From Leptothermofonsia sp049200465 (lineage in GTDB: Bacteria > Cyanobacteriota > Cyanobacteriia > Leptolyngbyales > Leptolyngbyaceae): a DNA stretch of 64,000 bases. Positions 1 to 8,163 of the stretch are shown piece by piece. The DNA lies in the NCBI RefSeq assembly GCF_049200465.1, contig NZ_CP120836.1, positions 3,782,001-3,846,000 on the forward strand, written 5' to 3'. The position numbers and the translations under genes are program-made. Every line of letters starts with the position of its first letter. The first letter of the stretch is position 1. Below the pieces are notes generated by a model, which searched no databases, was not told the DNA's origin, and saw nothing but the letters and a program-made list of their open reading frames with translations.

Positions 1-359
1 TTAATGATCGAGGCATCTCCCCCCGTGACCCGTCCCAAAATATTTTGGACAGACGGATTGGAGAGAAAATTGGCGATTTGCCCCGCATCCAGCCCAAACC
101 GCTGAAAGCTATGGAACAGATTGGCTCCAGCCTGGGTACCGCCGGTGATATCGAGGCGATCGCCAGTGGGCGTAACAATAGTGTTGGTGCCGTTAGGGGT
201 AGGCGTAATGGATTGGGCGCGGACCGTTCCAGCAGGACTGAGGGTAGCCAGCGGCAGGGCCAGCAAGAGGGGGACGACGCAGAATTTCGGCGGGGAAAGC
301 GGCTGCCTCCATCCTTCCCTAAACAGGGGCACCAGAAAGGCTGCTCGCTTTTTCCTCAT
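1..359 (-). other. Adhesin-type TPS domain with its own signal peptide, possible separate gene start at 359
   Basis: This is the 3' part of the long frame above, listed separately because ATG 359 could start an independent exoprotein. It has the sequence MRKKR, a hydrophobic core, an AQS cleavage-like site, and then the beta-helix entry domain of two-partner-secretion exoproteins. These proteins are exported through an outer-membrane TpsB pore and are often adhesins or CHAT-protease carriers in cyanobacteria. No good ribosome binding site precedes 359. The gene continues outside the window, so the passenger type is unknown. Confidence 0.5.
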
Positions 360-1157
360 CTCAGTCCCCGTGCCGCAGGCGGGAGATGGACGGAGCCCCA
401 CTTGCTTGCGACGCAGGACAAAGCGCCCCTCCGGGAACTGGATGTGAATTTCCCACTGGTCAGACAGTCCCCGTCGCTTCAGAGCCTGACGAATGATGGC
501 GCGCGATCGCAGCACCTGTTCAATCCGCCATTCATGGGAAGCATTGCCCCCATGGTGGCGGTAGTAGTAAAGCGGCTTGCGGACATGGCTTACCCGGGTC
601 ACTTCGGACAAGCGCAGGCAGAGGTCATAATCCTCAACATAGTCCAAAGAGCCATCAATGCCTCCCACCTGGTCAAACACCGATCGCCGGATCAGGCGAA
701 AGTGGAAAGTCATAAAATCTAGTAGCAGACGATCTCTGGAATAGGGGATCTGGCAGCGGTAGCCATAGCCCAGCATCTGCCCGGACTCATTCATATCCAG
801 GTAGTCGGTGTAAACCATCCCCACATTCCGGTGGGCATTGAGGATGGCTACGGTTTCTTCCAGAGCTTTGGGATCCAGCAGGTCATCACTGTCTACCCAA
901 CCCAAATAAGTACCTGTGGTATTCGCGATCGCCGCCTGGAGAGCGGGTACCCTTCCTGCATGGGGAGCGGCAATCACACGCACCCGGCGATCGCAGCGGG
1001 CATACTCCTGCGCAATCTCCAGGGAGCGATCCGTTGAACCATCATCCCAAACAACCAGTTCAAAATCTGAATAGGTTTGAGCCAGCACACTTTCAATCGC
1101 TGCACCCAGATAATGTTCCCGGTTATAAACCGTGATGACCAGAGAAACCAATGTCAC
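1..1157 (-). CDS. Family 2 glycosyltransferase running in frame into a TPS/haemagglutinin-type domain (3' end beyond window)
   Basis: Reading leftward from GTG 1157 (GGAGGG seven bases upstream) gives an uninterrupted frame to the window edge. Residues 1-240 are a GT-A family 2 glycosyltransferase: the SLVITVYNRE start, WDDGSTD nucleotide-binding segment, and VDSDD metal-binding acid motif near residue 89 are clear, and the YVEDYDL segment follows. Such enzymes move sugars from nucleotide-sugars onto surface glycans. Without any stop, residue 267 (ATG at 359) begins a basic, hydrophobic, signal-peptide-like stretch ending AQSITPT. This leads into a sequence typical of the N-terminal secretion domain of filamentous-haemagglutinin exoproteins (TNTIVTPTGDRLDITGG, then LFHSFQRFGL and LSNPSVQNILGRVTGG). 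A signal peptide in mid-protein makes a natural fusion odd. A lost stop codon or an indel between two adjacent genes is the alternative. Family calls are from motif recognition. Confidence 0.75.
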   Translation of the reverse strand, partial: MTLVSLVITVYNREHYLGAAIESVLAQTYSDFELVVWDDGSTDRSLEIAQEYARCDRRVRVIAAPHAGRVPALQAAIANTTGTYLGWVDSDDLLDPKALEETVAILNAHRNVGMVYTDYLDMNESGQMLGYGYRCQIPYSRDRLLLDFMTFHFRLIRRSVFDQVGGIDGSLDYVEDYDLCLRLSEVTRVSHVRKPLYYYRHHGGNASHEWRIEQVLRSRAIIRQALKRRGLSDQWEIHIQFPEGRFVLRRKQVGLRPSPACGTGTEMRKKRAAFLVPLFREGWRQPLSPPKFCVVPLLLALPLATLSPAGTVRAQSITPTPNGTNTIVTPTGDRLDITGGTQAGANLFHSFQRFGLDAGQIANFLSNPSVQNILGRVTGGDASII

Positions 1158-1416
1158 GCCGATTCCCTCCAAATGCAAGGCATCCTACGACCACCATGAC
1201 CCGGCTCACACTTGCTAGTGAGAGAAGTCATTCAGCCACCAGTGCTAACGCCACTCCCACTAACCCAGCCAATATGTCATCACTGATGTAGAGCTCCTGA
1301 ATAATTTAACGCTTACAGCCGTTTTTATTGACATTCACCCCACTTCGTACCCATTACCCGAATCCACACGACTGTAGCTGTCGGATCTAAGAAACACCGT
1401 AAAACGCACCGCCCCC

Positions 1417-1953
1417 ATGAATTCCCCCAGGTTAGATGCCGCCCTGCAAACCTACGCCGCCAGACTTGCCAACCTGGAGCGGGCAACTCCCAAGCCCTCA
1501 GCCGAACAGATTCTCGACCTTCTGGCGGCACAGGATAGTTGAATCAGCCTTAGCAGACCTGCCTCAGGAGGCTACTTCGGGTCTACTGAAACTGATTCAC
1601 CTCGATGAGCGATTACAGAATTATGGCAAACTGATTGCTACGACGGTAGACCTGGAAAAGTAGCGCAATCGCCTGAAACCCAAAGCAGAAGCCTGGTGGT
1701 GTTTTTTTAAACGCCTACAAAAATTCATCCTTACGATCGCTTCGACTGGTTTTGGGGCGATATCTCAATTGCCGCGCTGACGGATTCTGTTAGCCTGATT
1801 GCAGACATTGGTGCCTGCTTTCTCTGGCCGGTGTTGCTGAAAAGCAGCATGAATCGAAACGAAGTCGAGCATACAGCACCTATTTCATACCCAAATTCAG
1901 CAACGCCCGATTTCTTAACCCGTCAGGGTGATAGGGCTGTTAACAGTCTGTGA
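1417..1953 (+). pseudogene. Decayed remnant of a cyanobacterial coiled-coil/membrane protein
   Basis: Three successive frames make one protein-like reading. ATG 1417 gives MNSPRLDAALQTYAARL and on to LLAAQDS, then a stop. A one-base shift continues as VESALADLPQEA through LIATTVDLEK to TAG near 1661, where a Trp would be expected. It resumes as RNRLKPKAEAWWWFF, shifts again near 1710, and ends as HPYDRFDWFWGDISIAALTD followed by a hydrophobic segment. I recognise this AWWWFF...DRFDW...SLIADI pattern from the N-termini of larger cyanobacterial membrane proteins of unknown function. At least two frameshifts, one in-frame stop and the missing C-terminal bulk mark it as dead. Identity beyond that is not claimed. 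Confidence 0.6.
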
Positions 1954-2023
1954 AGATTGTCTTGTTACCGGATGATTCAGATGCAGGATGGTTACTGACC
2001 ACCTTCACCTGATCGGGTGACTC

Positions 2024-2165
2024 TTATAGCGGTAGTCATTATGGTTAGGACGGGGTGCAGGGGGTGGAACCCCTGGCTGGGGGCAAAGCCCCCACTCCCC
2101 CTCTATAATTCCAATGTCCTAATGCACCCGCTCCAATGTCTTAATGCACCCGCGTAGAGCTATAT
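2024..2165. repeat. Family A palindromic element, copy 1
   Basis: The element begins TTATAGCGGTAGTCATTATG and ends GCGTAGAGCTATAT. Its core is a G-rich half (GACGGGGTGCAGGGGGTGG, then CTGGCTGGGGGC) facing a C-rich half (GCCCCCACTCCCCC), able to fold as an imperfect hairpin. It carries an internal 21-22 base tandem duplication around CCAATGTCyTAATGCACCCGC (2121-2150). It lies between the pseudogene and ycf3. Confidence 0.8.
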
Positions 2166-2365
2166 CACTGACAAATTTCCGTAAGTTCTCTGAAGCGGTT
2201 CAGGCTGTTTTAGCCGACTTGAAGCTCAATTCTGTAAAATTACGGGGATTTCCTTCACATTTCTCAAACTATCCAGAGTTCCGCGTCAGCGTTAGACTAA
2301 TAAACATCTGTAAAACTTTGGAACCATCTGGTTACACTTCTTGAGCGCGATCGCCGAGTTGACCT

Positions 2366-2887
2366 ATGCCAAGAACACAACGCAACGACAACTTCATCGA
2401 CAAGAGCTTCACCGTCATGGCCGATATGATTCTGAAGCTCTTGCCTGCTAATAAAAAAGCAAAGGAAGCCTTTGCCTATTACCGGGATGGGATGTCTGCT
2501 CAGGCCGACGGCGAGTACGCCGAAGCGCTGGAAAACTACAACGAAGCGCTAAAGCTGGAAGAAGACCCCTATGACCGTAGCTACATTCTTTACAACATTG
2601 GGCTTATCCACGCCAGCAACGGCGAACATAACGTCGCACTGGATTACTACCACCAAGCGCTGGATTTGAACCCTCGCATGCCTCAGGCCCTTAACAACAT
2701 TGCGGTGATCTTCCACTACCTGGGTGAGCGCGAAAAAGAAGCGGGCAATGATGATGAAGCAGATGCCTACTACGACAAAGCTGCCGATTACTGGAAGCGG
2801 GCGATTCGCCTTGCCCCCAACAATTACATCGAAGCCCAAAACTGGCTTAAAACCACGGGTCGATCTCAGATGGATGTGTATTTCTAA
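2366..2887 (+). CDS. ycf3: Photosystem I assembly protein Ycf3
   Basis: The 173-residue product has the standard Ycf3 length and sequence (starts MPRTQRNDNFIDKSFTVMAD, ends LKTTGRSQMDVYF). Three tetratricopeptide repeats lie at about residues 35-68, 72-105 and 120-153. In cyanobacteria and plastids Ycf3 is a thylakoid-associated chaperone that assembles PsaA/PsaB and peripheral photosystem I subunits. gatC follows directly after the stop codon, so the two may be co-transcribed. No strong ribosome binding site is visible; the start is fixed by the conserved N-terminus. Confidence 0.97.
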   Translation: MPRTQRNDNFIDKSFTVMADMILKLLPANKKAKEAFAYYRDGMSAQADGEYAEALENYNEALKLEEDPYDRSYILYNIGLIHASNGEHNVALDYYHQALDLNPRMPQALNNIAVIFHYLGEREKEAGNDDEADAYYDKAADYWKRAIRLAPNNYIEAQNWLKTTGRSQMDVYF

Positions 2888-2899
2888 GTGGTTAAGTTC

Positions 2900-3190
2900 A
2901 TGCTCGATCGCGACCAGGTTCGTAAAGTGGCCTATCTGGCTCGTCTGGAACTGACTCCAGAAGAGGAAGAGACGTTTACGACTCAATTGAGTGATATTCT
3001 CGACTATTTTCAGCAGTTGAGCGAGTTGGATACGAGCGATGTTCAGCCAACAACACGGGCGATCGATGTCAGCAATGTCACGCGTGCTGATGTTTTACAG
3101 CCTTATCCCAATCGGGACGCGATTTTAGACTGTGCGCCGGATCGGGAGGGCGATTTCTTTAAGGTGCCGAAGATTATCAACCCCGAATAG
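2900..3190 (+). CDS. gatC: Aspartyl/glutamyl-tRNA amidotransferase subunit C
   Basis: The product is a small GatC protein (LDRDQVRKVAYLARLELTPEEE, then QLSDILDYFQQLSELDT and a C-terminal GDFFKVPKI). GatC holds the GatA amidase and GatB kinase together in the GatCAB complex, which converts Glu-tRNA(Gln), and Asp-tRNA(Asn) where needed, to the amidated forms. The frame is open from GTG 2888, immediately after ycf3, but ATG 2900 matches the usual N-terminus better. gatA and gatB are not in the window, which is normal for cyanobacteria where gat genes are scattered. Confidence 0.95.
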   Translation: MLDRDQVRKVAYLARLELTPEEEETFTTQLSDILDYFQQLSELDTSDVQPTTRAIDVSNVTRADVLQPYPNRDAILDCAPDREGDFFKVPKIINPE

Positions 3191-3223
3191 AAAGCCTTAC
3201 GCCCTATTGCCCTGGGAGTTTGC

Positions 3224-3844
3224 TTGATGAAACCGTCGCTGCAATGCCCGACCTGCTCCCGCCCGATCGCTGACTTGAGCCACACGGCTTCTCGCGTTAC
3301 CTGCGTCTTCTGCAAAACCAGGTTTGGCGTGGTTTATGGCAAACTGTCGCGGCGAACATCCATTTACGAAACGCTGCTCCATTTTTCCTCCAAACTCCCA
3401 ACCTTCTATCGCCGCCATTACACCCTTCAAATCACAACCGCCGATCGCAACCTGAAATTACTCCAGTTTTCCGTGCCGGGTAAAATAGATAATCTGCCCG
3501 TCCAGCTCGGCGATATCGTTTCAGCCCTTTATACCCTGCAGGGTTACCTGATGAAGAAGCTGGTGGTGATTACCAACCACACGACCGGTAAACAGTACGT
3601 TCCACCCAACCCAATCCCCAGCGCCAGTTACATCAAGATCACATTGGGTACTGTTGTGCTGGGACTGTTACTTGGCTCCTTTGTTGTTGGAGTTAACCTG
3701 TTTCTAGTGTCTGCGGTTAGCGCAGTGGGAGTTTTGCTACTGCTGAAAATGACTGATACCGCCCAGCTTTCTACCCCCTGCTTTGGAAACCTGTGGTCGG
3801 GAAGGGGCTCGTTTAATGACGGATCAGAAGCTTCTGGTGCATAA
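3224..3844 (+). CDS. Conserved cyanobacterial zinc-ribbon membrane protein (N-terminal part of a likely split gene)
   Basis: An N-terminal zinc ribbon is visible (CPTCSRP, then CVFCKT). A soluble middle follows, then two hydrophobic segments around residues 138-175 (ITLGTVVLGLLLGSFVVGV and LFLVSAVSAVGVLLLL). After LSTP the frame drifts into an unconvincing tail (CFGNLWSGRGSFNDGSEASGA), while the overlapping downstream frame picks up a coiled coil. I believe homologues carry both parts in one polypeptide, so the two frames probably are one gene broken by an extra base near 3782-3784. Function unknown. The stop of gatC lies 33 bases upstream. Confidence 0.7.
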   Translation: MMKPSLQCPTCSRPIADLSHTASRVTCVFCKTRFGVVYGKLSRRTSIYETLLHFSSKLPTFYRRHYTLQITTADRNLKLLQFSVPGKIDNLPVQLGDIVSALYTLQGYLMKKLVVITNHTTGKQYVPPNPIPSASYIKITLGTVVLGLLLGSFVVGVNLFLVSAVSAVGVLLLLKMTDTAQLSTPCFGNLWSGRGSFNDGSEASGA

Positions 3845-4253
3845 AGCAAAACTGGAGCATCGATTAGATGAATTGAATCATGAGTGCAAGTCCACCCAGT
3901 TTTTGATTGACCAGCTAGAAGCGTTAAAGCACAAGATGCTGGATGTCGATCGCGACCTGTATTCCGTTCGCATCTACCGCTCAACCAGTGCCATCGGGAT
4001 CTTGAAGCAGCAAATTGCGAACAACGCCCGTCTGATGCGGGAGTACCGCCGCACTCTGAGGATGATCGAGATTGAAATCGACACCTCCTGGATTGCTGAC
4101 CAGCTTCCCAACGCAGACAACTTTACGCGGGCGATCGCTGAGAAAATGGCCGAACTGAAGGAAATTGAAGATCAGAATCAGTTCCTCAAGCTCCAGCTAG
4201 CCGCTTACGAAGAAGTAGGGTACCACCGGATTGAGGAATATAGTTCCCGATAG
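3783..4253 (+). CDS. Coiled-coil C-terminal part of the split zinc-ribbon protein
   Basis: The frame opens at TTG 3783, with ATG 3816 as an alternative, and overlaps the preceding frame by about 60 bases. From residue 12 (MTDQKLLVHKAKLEHRLDEL) it is a long heptad-rich helix with few prolines, then SWIADQLPNADNFTRAI and a second helical segment. No catalytic motif is seen. If the base run at 3782-3784 carries one extra T, the upstream frame reads straight through STPC into LETCGREGARLMTDQ and yields one membrane-anchored zinc-ribbon/coiled-coil protein of about 340 residues. Otherwise it is a separate small gene. Function unknown. Confidence 0.6.
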   Translation: METCGREGARLMTDQKLLVHKAKLEHRLDELNHECKSTQFLIDQLEALKHKMLDVDRDLYSVRIYRSTSAIGILKQQIANNARLMREYRRTLRMIEIEIDTSWIADQLPNADNFTRAIAEKMAELKEIEDQNQFLKLQLAAYEEVGYHRIEEYSSR

Positions 4254-4279
4254 ACATTGTGGAGTAGGCGAGACGTGTT

Positions 4280-4380
4280 GTTATAGCTGTCGCCAGGTTG
4301 TTTAGGGCATTGACTTAGGGGCGCTTAGCCTTCAGCCAAGGGGAGAACTCCTGCACCCTGTCCTAAACCTGGTAGCTATT
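4280..4380. repeat. Family A element, copy 2 (divergent)
   Basis: Starts TTATAGCTGTCGCCAGG and ends CCTAAACCTGGTAGCTATT, with the characteristic CTGCACCCTGTCCTAA segment. It is a diverged member in the opposite orientation to copy 1. A purine/pyrimidine-strand low-complexity stretch (repeated CATCCAC/CATTCATC units) follows to about 4470 and forms the C-terminal codons of the next gene. Confidence 0.6.
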
Positions 4381-4449
4381 ACTTACTCTACTATTTACTA
4401 TAGTTAGTTGTTAGTTGTTATTCATCCACTCATCCATTCATCCACCTCA

Positions 4450-4920
4450 TCACTCCATCCTGCTCCCCTGATTCCCTACCCCTACCCCCCCCTCCTTACC
4501 AGAATTGTGATTGATCAGGCCACTGGTAGACCTCTGGCCGAGGCGATCGATCATCTCTAGCAGAGCATTATAATCAGTTACAGGTTTAGCGCAGAAGCCA
4601 TCAGCCTGAGAAGCTTCCATCAGGGCTTTGCGCTCGCTTAGCATAGCGTAGGCCGTAATCAAAATAATCGGAATGTGAGCCGTTTGCGGATGATTTTTGA
4701 GCGCGCGAGCCAAGTCAGTCCCACTAACTTCCCGTCCTTCCCATTCCGCACCGGGAATGTTGACATCCATCAACACCAGATCAACTTCTCCTGTCTGGCA
4801 AAGGCGAAAAATCTCGCTGGGGTCATCCGTAATCGAGACTTGATGATGGCCCAGACGGTAGATTAGCTTAGCAGTACCTTTCGCCAGGATTTCATCGTCA
4901 TCAACAAGAAGAATATTCAA
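4450..4920 (-). CDS. Single-domain response regulator
   Basis: A CheY-type receiver fills residues 1-122: the acidic triad at 7-9 (DDD), phosphoacceptor D52 in LVLMDVNIP, T89 in LITAYA and K112 in CAKP are all present. There is no output domain. The gene begins nine bases after the stop of the histidine kinase upstream on the same strand, so the two are a probable two-component pair. Residues from about 136 on (NHNSGKEGGVGVGNQGSRME) are encoded by the low-complexity repeat DNA at 4440-4510, suggesting the original stop was lost when the repeat arrived. Confidence 0.9.
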   Translation of the reverse strand: MNILLVDDDEILAKGTAKLIYRLGHHQVSITDDPSEIFRLCQTGEVDLVLMDVNIPGAEWEGREVSGTDLARALKNHPQTAHIPIILITAYAMLSERKALMEASQADGFCAKPVTDYNALLEMIDRLGQRSTSGLINHNSGKEGGVGVGNQGSRME

Positions 4921-4929
4921 GGTCTCTTC

Positions 4930-7065
4930 CTAAGGATTAGGTGGATTGGGGAGCGTAAAAGTTACAGTTGTTCCCTGCCCTTTGCCAGAGCTTTCTAGCC
5001 AAATTTGCCCCCCCATGAGCTCAACTAAGCGTTTACAAATAGTCAGTCCCAGCCCTGTACCGCCATAACGACGCTTAATCGAACCATCTGCTTGAACGAA
5101 AGGCTCAAATAAAAGATCCCCTTTTTCATTATCAATTCCAATGCCTGTATCGGCGACTGAAATTTCAACTACAGGTTGAAGGGAACCGTTCGTCTCCTGC
5201 ATCCGCTGGATGACGCGCACCCGCACCTCGCCAGAGTCAGTAAATTTAAAGGCATTAGCTAACAAATTGGTCAATACCTGCCTTAATTTAGTGCCATCTG
5301 CCTGTACTTCATTCACTTGACAATCGATAATCAAAGAAATTCCTTTCTGGCGGCTTTCTGGTCTAAACAGGTTTTCTTCTTCGCGCAGCATCTCTGGTAG
5401 ATTCACCGATTCTAGCTGCACATGCATGCGCCCTGCTTCGATCTTGGCAATATCAAGAACATCATTGATGATAGCAACCAGATTTTCGGCAGCGTTGTAA
5501 GCGACGTTAATATATTCCTGAAGCTCTTCAGGATTGTCGTAAAACCCCTCTTTGAGCAGTTTCAAATAATTCAGGGTTGAGGCGAGGGGCGTTCTCAATT
5601 CGTGGCTGGTGGAAGATAGAAAATCGGACTTGAGACGGCTGGCTTCTTCCGCTGCCGAGCGGGCAATATTCAGTTCCTGGTTACGCATTTCAACAATCAT
5701 GCGCTGTTCCCGTTCACACTGGTAGAGGCGATTTTGCATTACGGCCATAGTCAGGTGGGTACCCAGCGATCGCACCAGGTCAATTTCCTCCGATGTCCAC
5801 TCCCGCGCCTGCCCCTTCTTCAATTCGCGCCAGGCGGCAAAGGACTCGCGCACCCGGTCGTTGCGATTATCCGGACTGTACCTGCCTGCCCAAACAATGT
5901 CGGTGTCAATTTCATCCCGAAAAATGGTGAGAAAACCCAGAGGCTCCTCTCCATAGCTCAATGGCATGACCAGCAGACTGCGAATTGGTTTCGAGTGAAA
6001 GGCGGGCAACACATCTTCTAACTGGGGCTCTTGATAAATGTCTGAAACAGCATACGGGTTGAAACGCCGGTAAATTTTGAGAGATAGCGTATTTCGTTCA
6101 AGATCTTCGCCAGACAGCAATTCTGAGGTTTTAAATAACTCTTCAAGAGGCTGGAATGGATCACTCTTCTGCGTCAACAGATGCTGCCAGAAGCGAGATG
6201 TTTCAAGCACCTGATCGTTAGGCAGTATTGGCTGTTTACCAAAGGTATAGAGATCGGCGGCAGCATCCGCTCGATACCCAAACAGGTAGAGCCTGCCAGC
6301 CGAACCCTCAACGACTTTCACTATGCATTCCAGAACAATGCGCAGGATTTCGGGGATGGGTAACGGCGAGTGGAGCAGGGTCGTAATCTGGTTGACGATG
6401 GCTTCGCGGTGGGCCCGTTCTCGCGCATCCCGAAGAAGAGATGCCTGGGCGATCGCAATGGTTACCTGGTCTGCCAGAAGTTGGACAGTCTGTATTTTCT
6501 TTTTAGAAAACTTCTTAGGCTCTGCATGGTGCGACACCAGTAATCCCCAGAGTTTTTGCTGGTGTAGCAGGGGAATCACCAGAGACGACTGCACACCCAT
6601 TGCAGTCAGATATTCGACGTGGCAGGGATCCACCGGGCGTTGCAGAATTTCTTCCAGTGGCAAATTGGAGACATCCTCAACCGTCAGATCAGCTGTTGTT
6701 AAAGCGGTTTCTAGCCGACTCAGCGTTGTGATCTGGCTGGGAATATCCACAATTACCCGTTGCCGGGCTTTAACAAACAATTCCCTCGCAGAGGGAGGGA
6801 TGTCACCAGCTGGGAAATGCAATCCCAACAGTGAAGGGAGACGCTGCTTATAGATAGACTCCGCAATTACCTGACCAGAACCATCCGGTTCAAACCGATA
6901 AATCTTGACTCGGTCTGTTCCTAGAAATGACCGGATTTCTGCAACAGCGGCAGAGAGTACCTCCTGAAGCTCTAGAGACTTGCGGATTCGATTCGTCATC
7001 CGGTTTAGCAGAGCGCCTTCAGTCGGCTCAGTATCGACCGTAAGCTCTCGGCTTTTCTTGGGCAT
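4930..7065 (-). CDS. Phytochrome-like GAF sensor histidine kinase
   Basis: 711 residues. A first GAF domain (about 20-210) has phytochrome hallmarks: FPAGDIPPSARELF near 85 and DPCHVEYLTAMGV, where C148-H149 occupies the bilin-attachment Cys-His position. A second GAF lies at about 225-445. A HisKA dimerisation domain follows with phosphoacceptor H488 in STSHELRTPL, then a HATPase with N-box (NLLANAFKFT, about 600-609), G1 DTGIGI (639-644) and G2 GGTGLGL. There are no membrane segments, so it is cytoplasmic. It probably binds a linear tetrapyrrole and signals light to the adjacent receiver protein; that role is inferred from motifs only. There is no N-terminal PAS domain and no recognisable PHY domain. 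Confidence 0.93.
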   Translation of the reverse strand: MPKKSRELTVDTEPTEGALLNRMTNRIRKSLELQEVLSAAVAEIRSFLGTDRVKIYRFEPDGSGQVIAESIYKQRLPSLLGLHFPAGDIPPSARELFVKARQRVIVDIPSQITTLSRLETALTTADLTVEDVSNLPLEEILQRPVDPCHVEYLTAMGVQSSLVIPLLHQQKLWGLLVSHHAEPKKFSKKKIQTVQLLADQVTIAIAQASLLRDARERAHREAIVNQITTLLHSPLPIPEILRIVLECIVKVVEGSAGRLYLFGYRADAAADLYTFGKQPILPNDQVLETSRFWQHLLTQKSDPFQPLEELFKTSELLSGEDLERNTLSLKIYRRFNPYAVSDIYQEPQLEDVLPAFHSKPIRSLLVMPLSYGEEPLGFLTIFRDEIDTDIVWAGRYSPDNRNDRVRESFAAWRELKKGQAREWTSEEIDLVRSLGTHLTMAVMQNRLYQCEREQRMIVEMRNQELNIARSAAEEASRLKSDFLSSTSHELRTPLASTLNYLKLLKEGFYDNPEELQEYINVAYNAAENLVAIINDVLDIAKIEAGRMHVQLESVNLPEMLREEENLFRPESRQKGISLIIDCQVNEVQADGTKLRQVLTNLLANAFKFTDSGEVRVRVIQRMQETNGSLQPVVEISVADTGIGIDNEKGDLLFEPFVQADGSIKRRYGGTGLGLTICKRLVELMGGQIWLESSGKGQGTTVTFTLPNPPNP

Positions 7066-7119
7066 GGCTAGTACCTCTGACAGTGCTAACGCCGCAAACG
7101 ATTGAGTAAACAGGAAACA

Positions 7120-7230
7120 TAGTGATAGTCACCAGGTTTAGGACGGGGTGCAGGGGTTCTACCCCTGGCTGGGGCGTAGCTTACACACCCCCTTCAACCC
7201 AAAGTCTCGGGCAACCTGGCGACAGCTATA
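7120..7230. repeat. Family A element, copy 3
   Basis: Reads TAGTGATAGTCACCAGG...GGACGGGGTGCAGGGG...ACCCCTGGCTGGGGC...GCAACCTGGCGACAGCTATA. It lies upstream of the histidine kinase gene and downstream of the peptidoglycan-binding gene. The outer arms (CACCAGGTTTAGG and the complement of the CAACCTGGCGAC end) can pair. Confidence 0.75.
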
Positions 7231-7341
7231 GAAAAATTCGGCAAAACAAAAGCTACTACTGTCTAATCATAGAGCAGCCTGCAACAAAGTCTTTTGATTG
7301 ATTGCAAAGCGTTAAGAAATGTGAACAAGAGGTGAGGATAA

Positions 7342-8163
7342 CTACTGCAACAGTTGACTCCAGGTTGCCGGACCTACGACCCCATCTGCTTCAAGATTAA
7401 ATTTGCGTTGGGCAGCCTTTACCGCTTCCTGCGTTTCGGGGCCAAACACTCCATCAGCGGAACTCTTTAAGACGCCGATCGCCCGCAACCGCTGCTGCAA
7501 CCCACTGACTGCTGGGCCTTTCATACCTACTCTTAAGATCGGCAAAGCCACTTCTGAACTAGGAGTAGAGTTAGCTCCCTCAATCGAGTGTGCTGGCTTT
7601 TTAGCCGCTGCGATCGCGGTTGAACCAGCGGGGGCAGGCGAGACATGAGCTACTTTTGCTGGCGAGGAACCCAGAGTTGGATTCGCAGGTTTTGCGGTAG
7701 CGGAGTGGTTGGGGTTGGGGCTGGTAGCCGCTGCACTGGCTGGCTTAGAAGATGATGGACGGCTCACCAGAGACGAAGGGGGGGGCGCCGCAACGGGGGT
7801 GGTAGGAAAAAGCCGTCCCCAGGTAGCAGGACCAGCAATACCGTCTGCATCTAACCCGGCTGCTTGTTGGAAGGAATACACCGCATTGACGGTGGTTTGT
7901 CCATAAACCCCATCCACCGCTCCGTTATAAAAGCCAAGCAGCTTTAGCGTCGCCTGTAACTCCGTGACATCATTTCCTTTGCTGCCTGGCTTGAGTGTTG
8001 AGCGACTAACAGCTTCAGTCGCAGTGCCATCAACACCACCCGCAGCAGGCGCTCCCGACTGCTGGCTCAACCCAGCCGCCGTGGAAATCCCTATCACAGC
8101 AAAGCTCATAGCAAAAGTCAGAGTGAGCGATCGCAGGGAACCTGGCTTTAGATAAGCACGCAT
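7342..8163 (-). CDS. Secreted protein with two peptidoglycan-binding domains
   Basis: The N-terminus is signal-peptide-like (basic start, hydrophobic core SLTLTFAMSFAVIGISTAAG). Two PG_binding_1 domains lie at about 57-120 (LKPGSKGNDVTELQATL through GIAGPATWGRLF) and about 208-273 (LRVGMKGPAVSGLQQRL through GVVGPATWSQLL). They are joined by a Pro/Ala/Ser-rich linker of about 85 residues. The protein should be periplasmic or wall-bound and hold onto peptidoglycan. No catalytic domain is present, unlike many relatives that carry an amidase or transpeptidase. It is transcribed on its own. Confidence 0.9.
   Translation of the reverse strand: MRAYLKPGSLRSLTLTFAMSFAVIGISTAAGLSQQSGAPAAGGVDGTATEAVSRSTLKPGSKGNDVTELQATLKLLGFYNGAVDGVYGQTTVNAVYSFQQAAGLDADGIAGPATWGRLFPTTPVAAPPPSSLVSRPSSSKPASAAATSPNPNHSATAKPANPTLGSSPAKVAHVSPAPAGSTAIAAAKKPAHSIEGANSTPSSEVALPILRVGMKGPAVSGLQQRLRAIGVLKSSADGVFGPETQEAVKAAQRKFNLEADGVVGPATWSQLLQ

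Noticed and set aside
45..722. 225-codon plus-strand frame at the left edge
   Set aside because: Antisense to the glycosyltransferase/TPS frame, whose motifs are unmistakable on the minus strand.
2144..2344. 66-codon frame before ycf3
   Set aside because: Begins inside a family A repeat, has no recognisable motif and no ribosome binding site.
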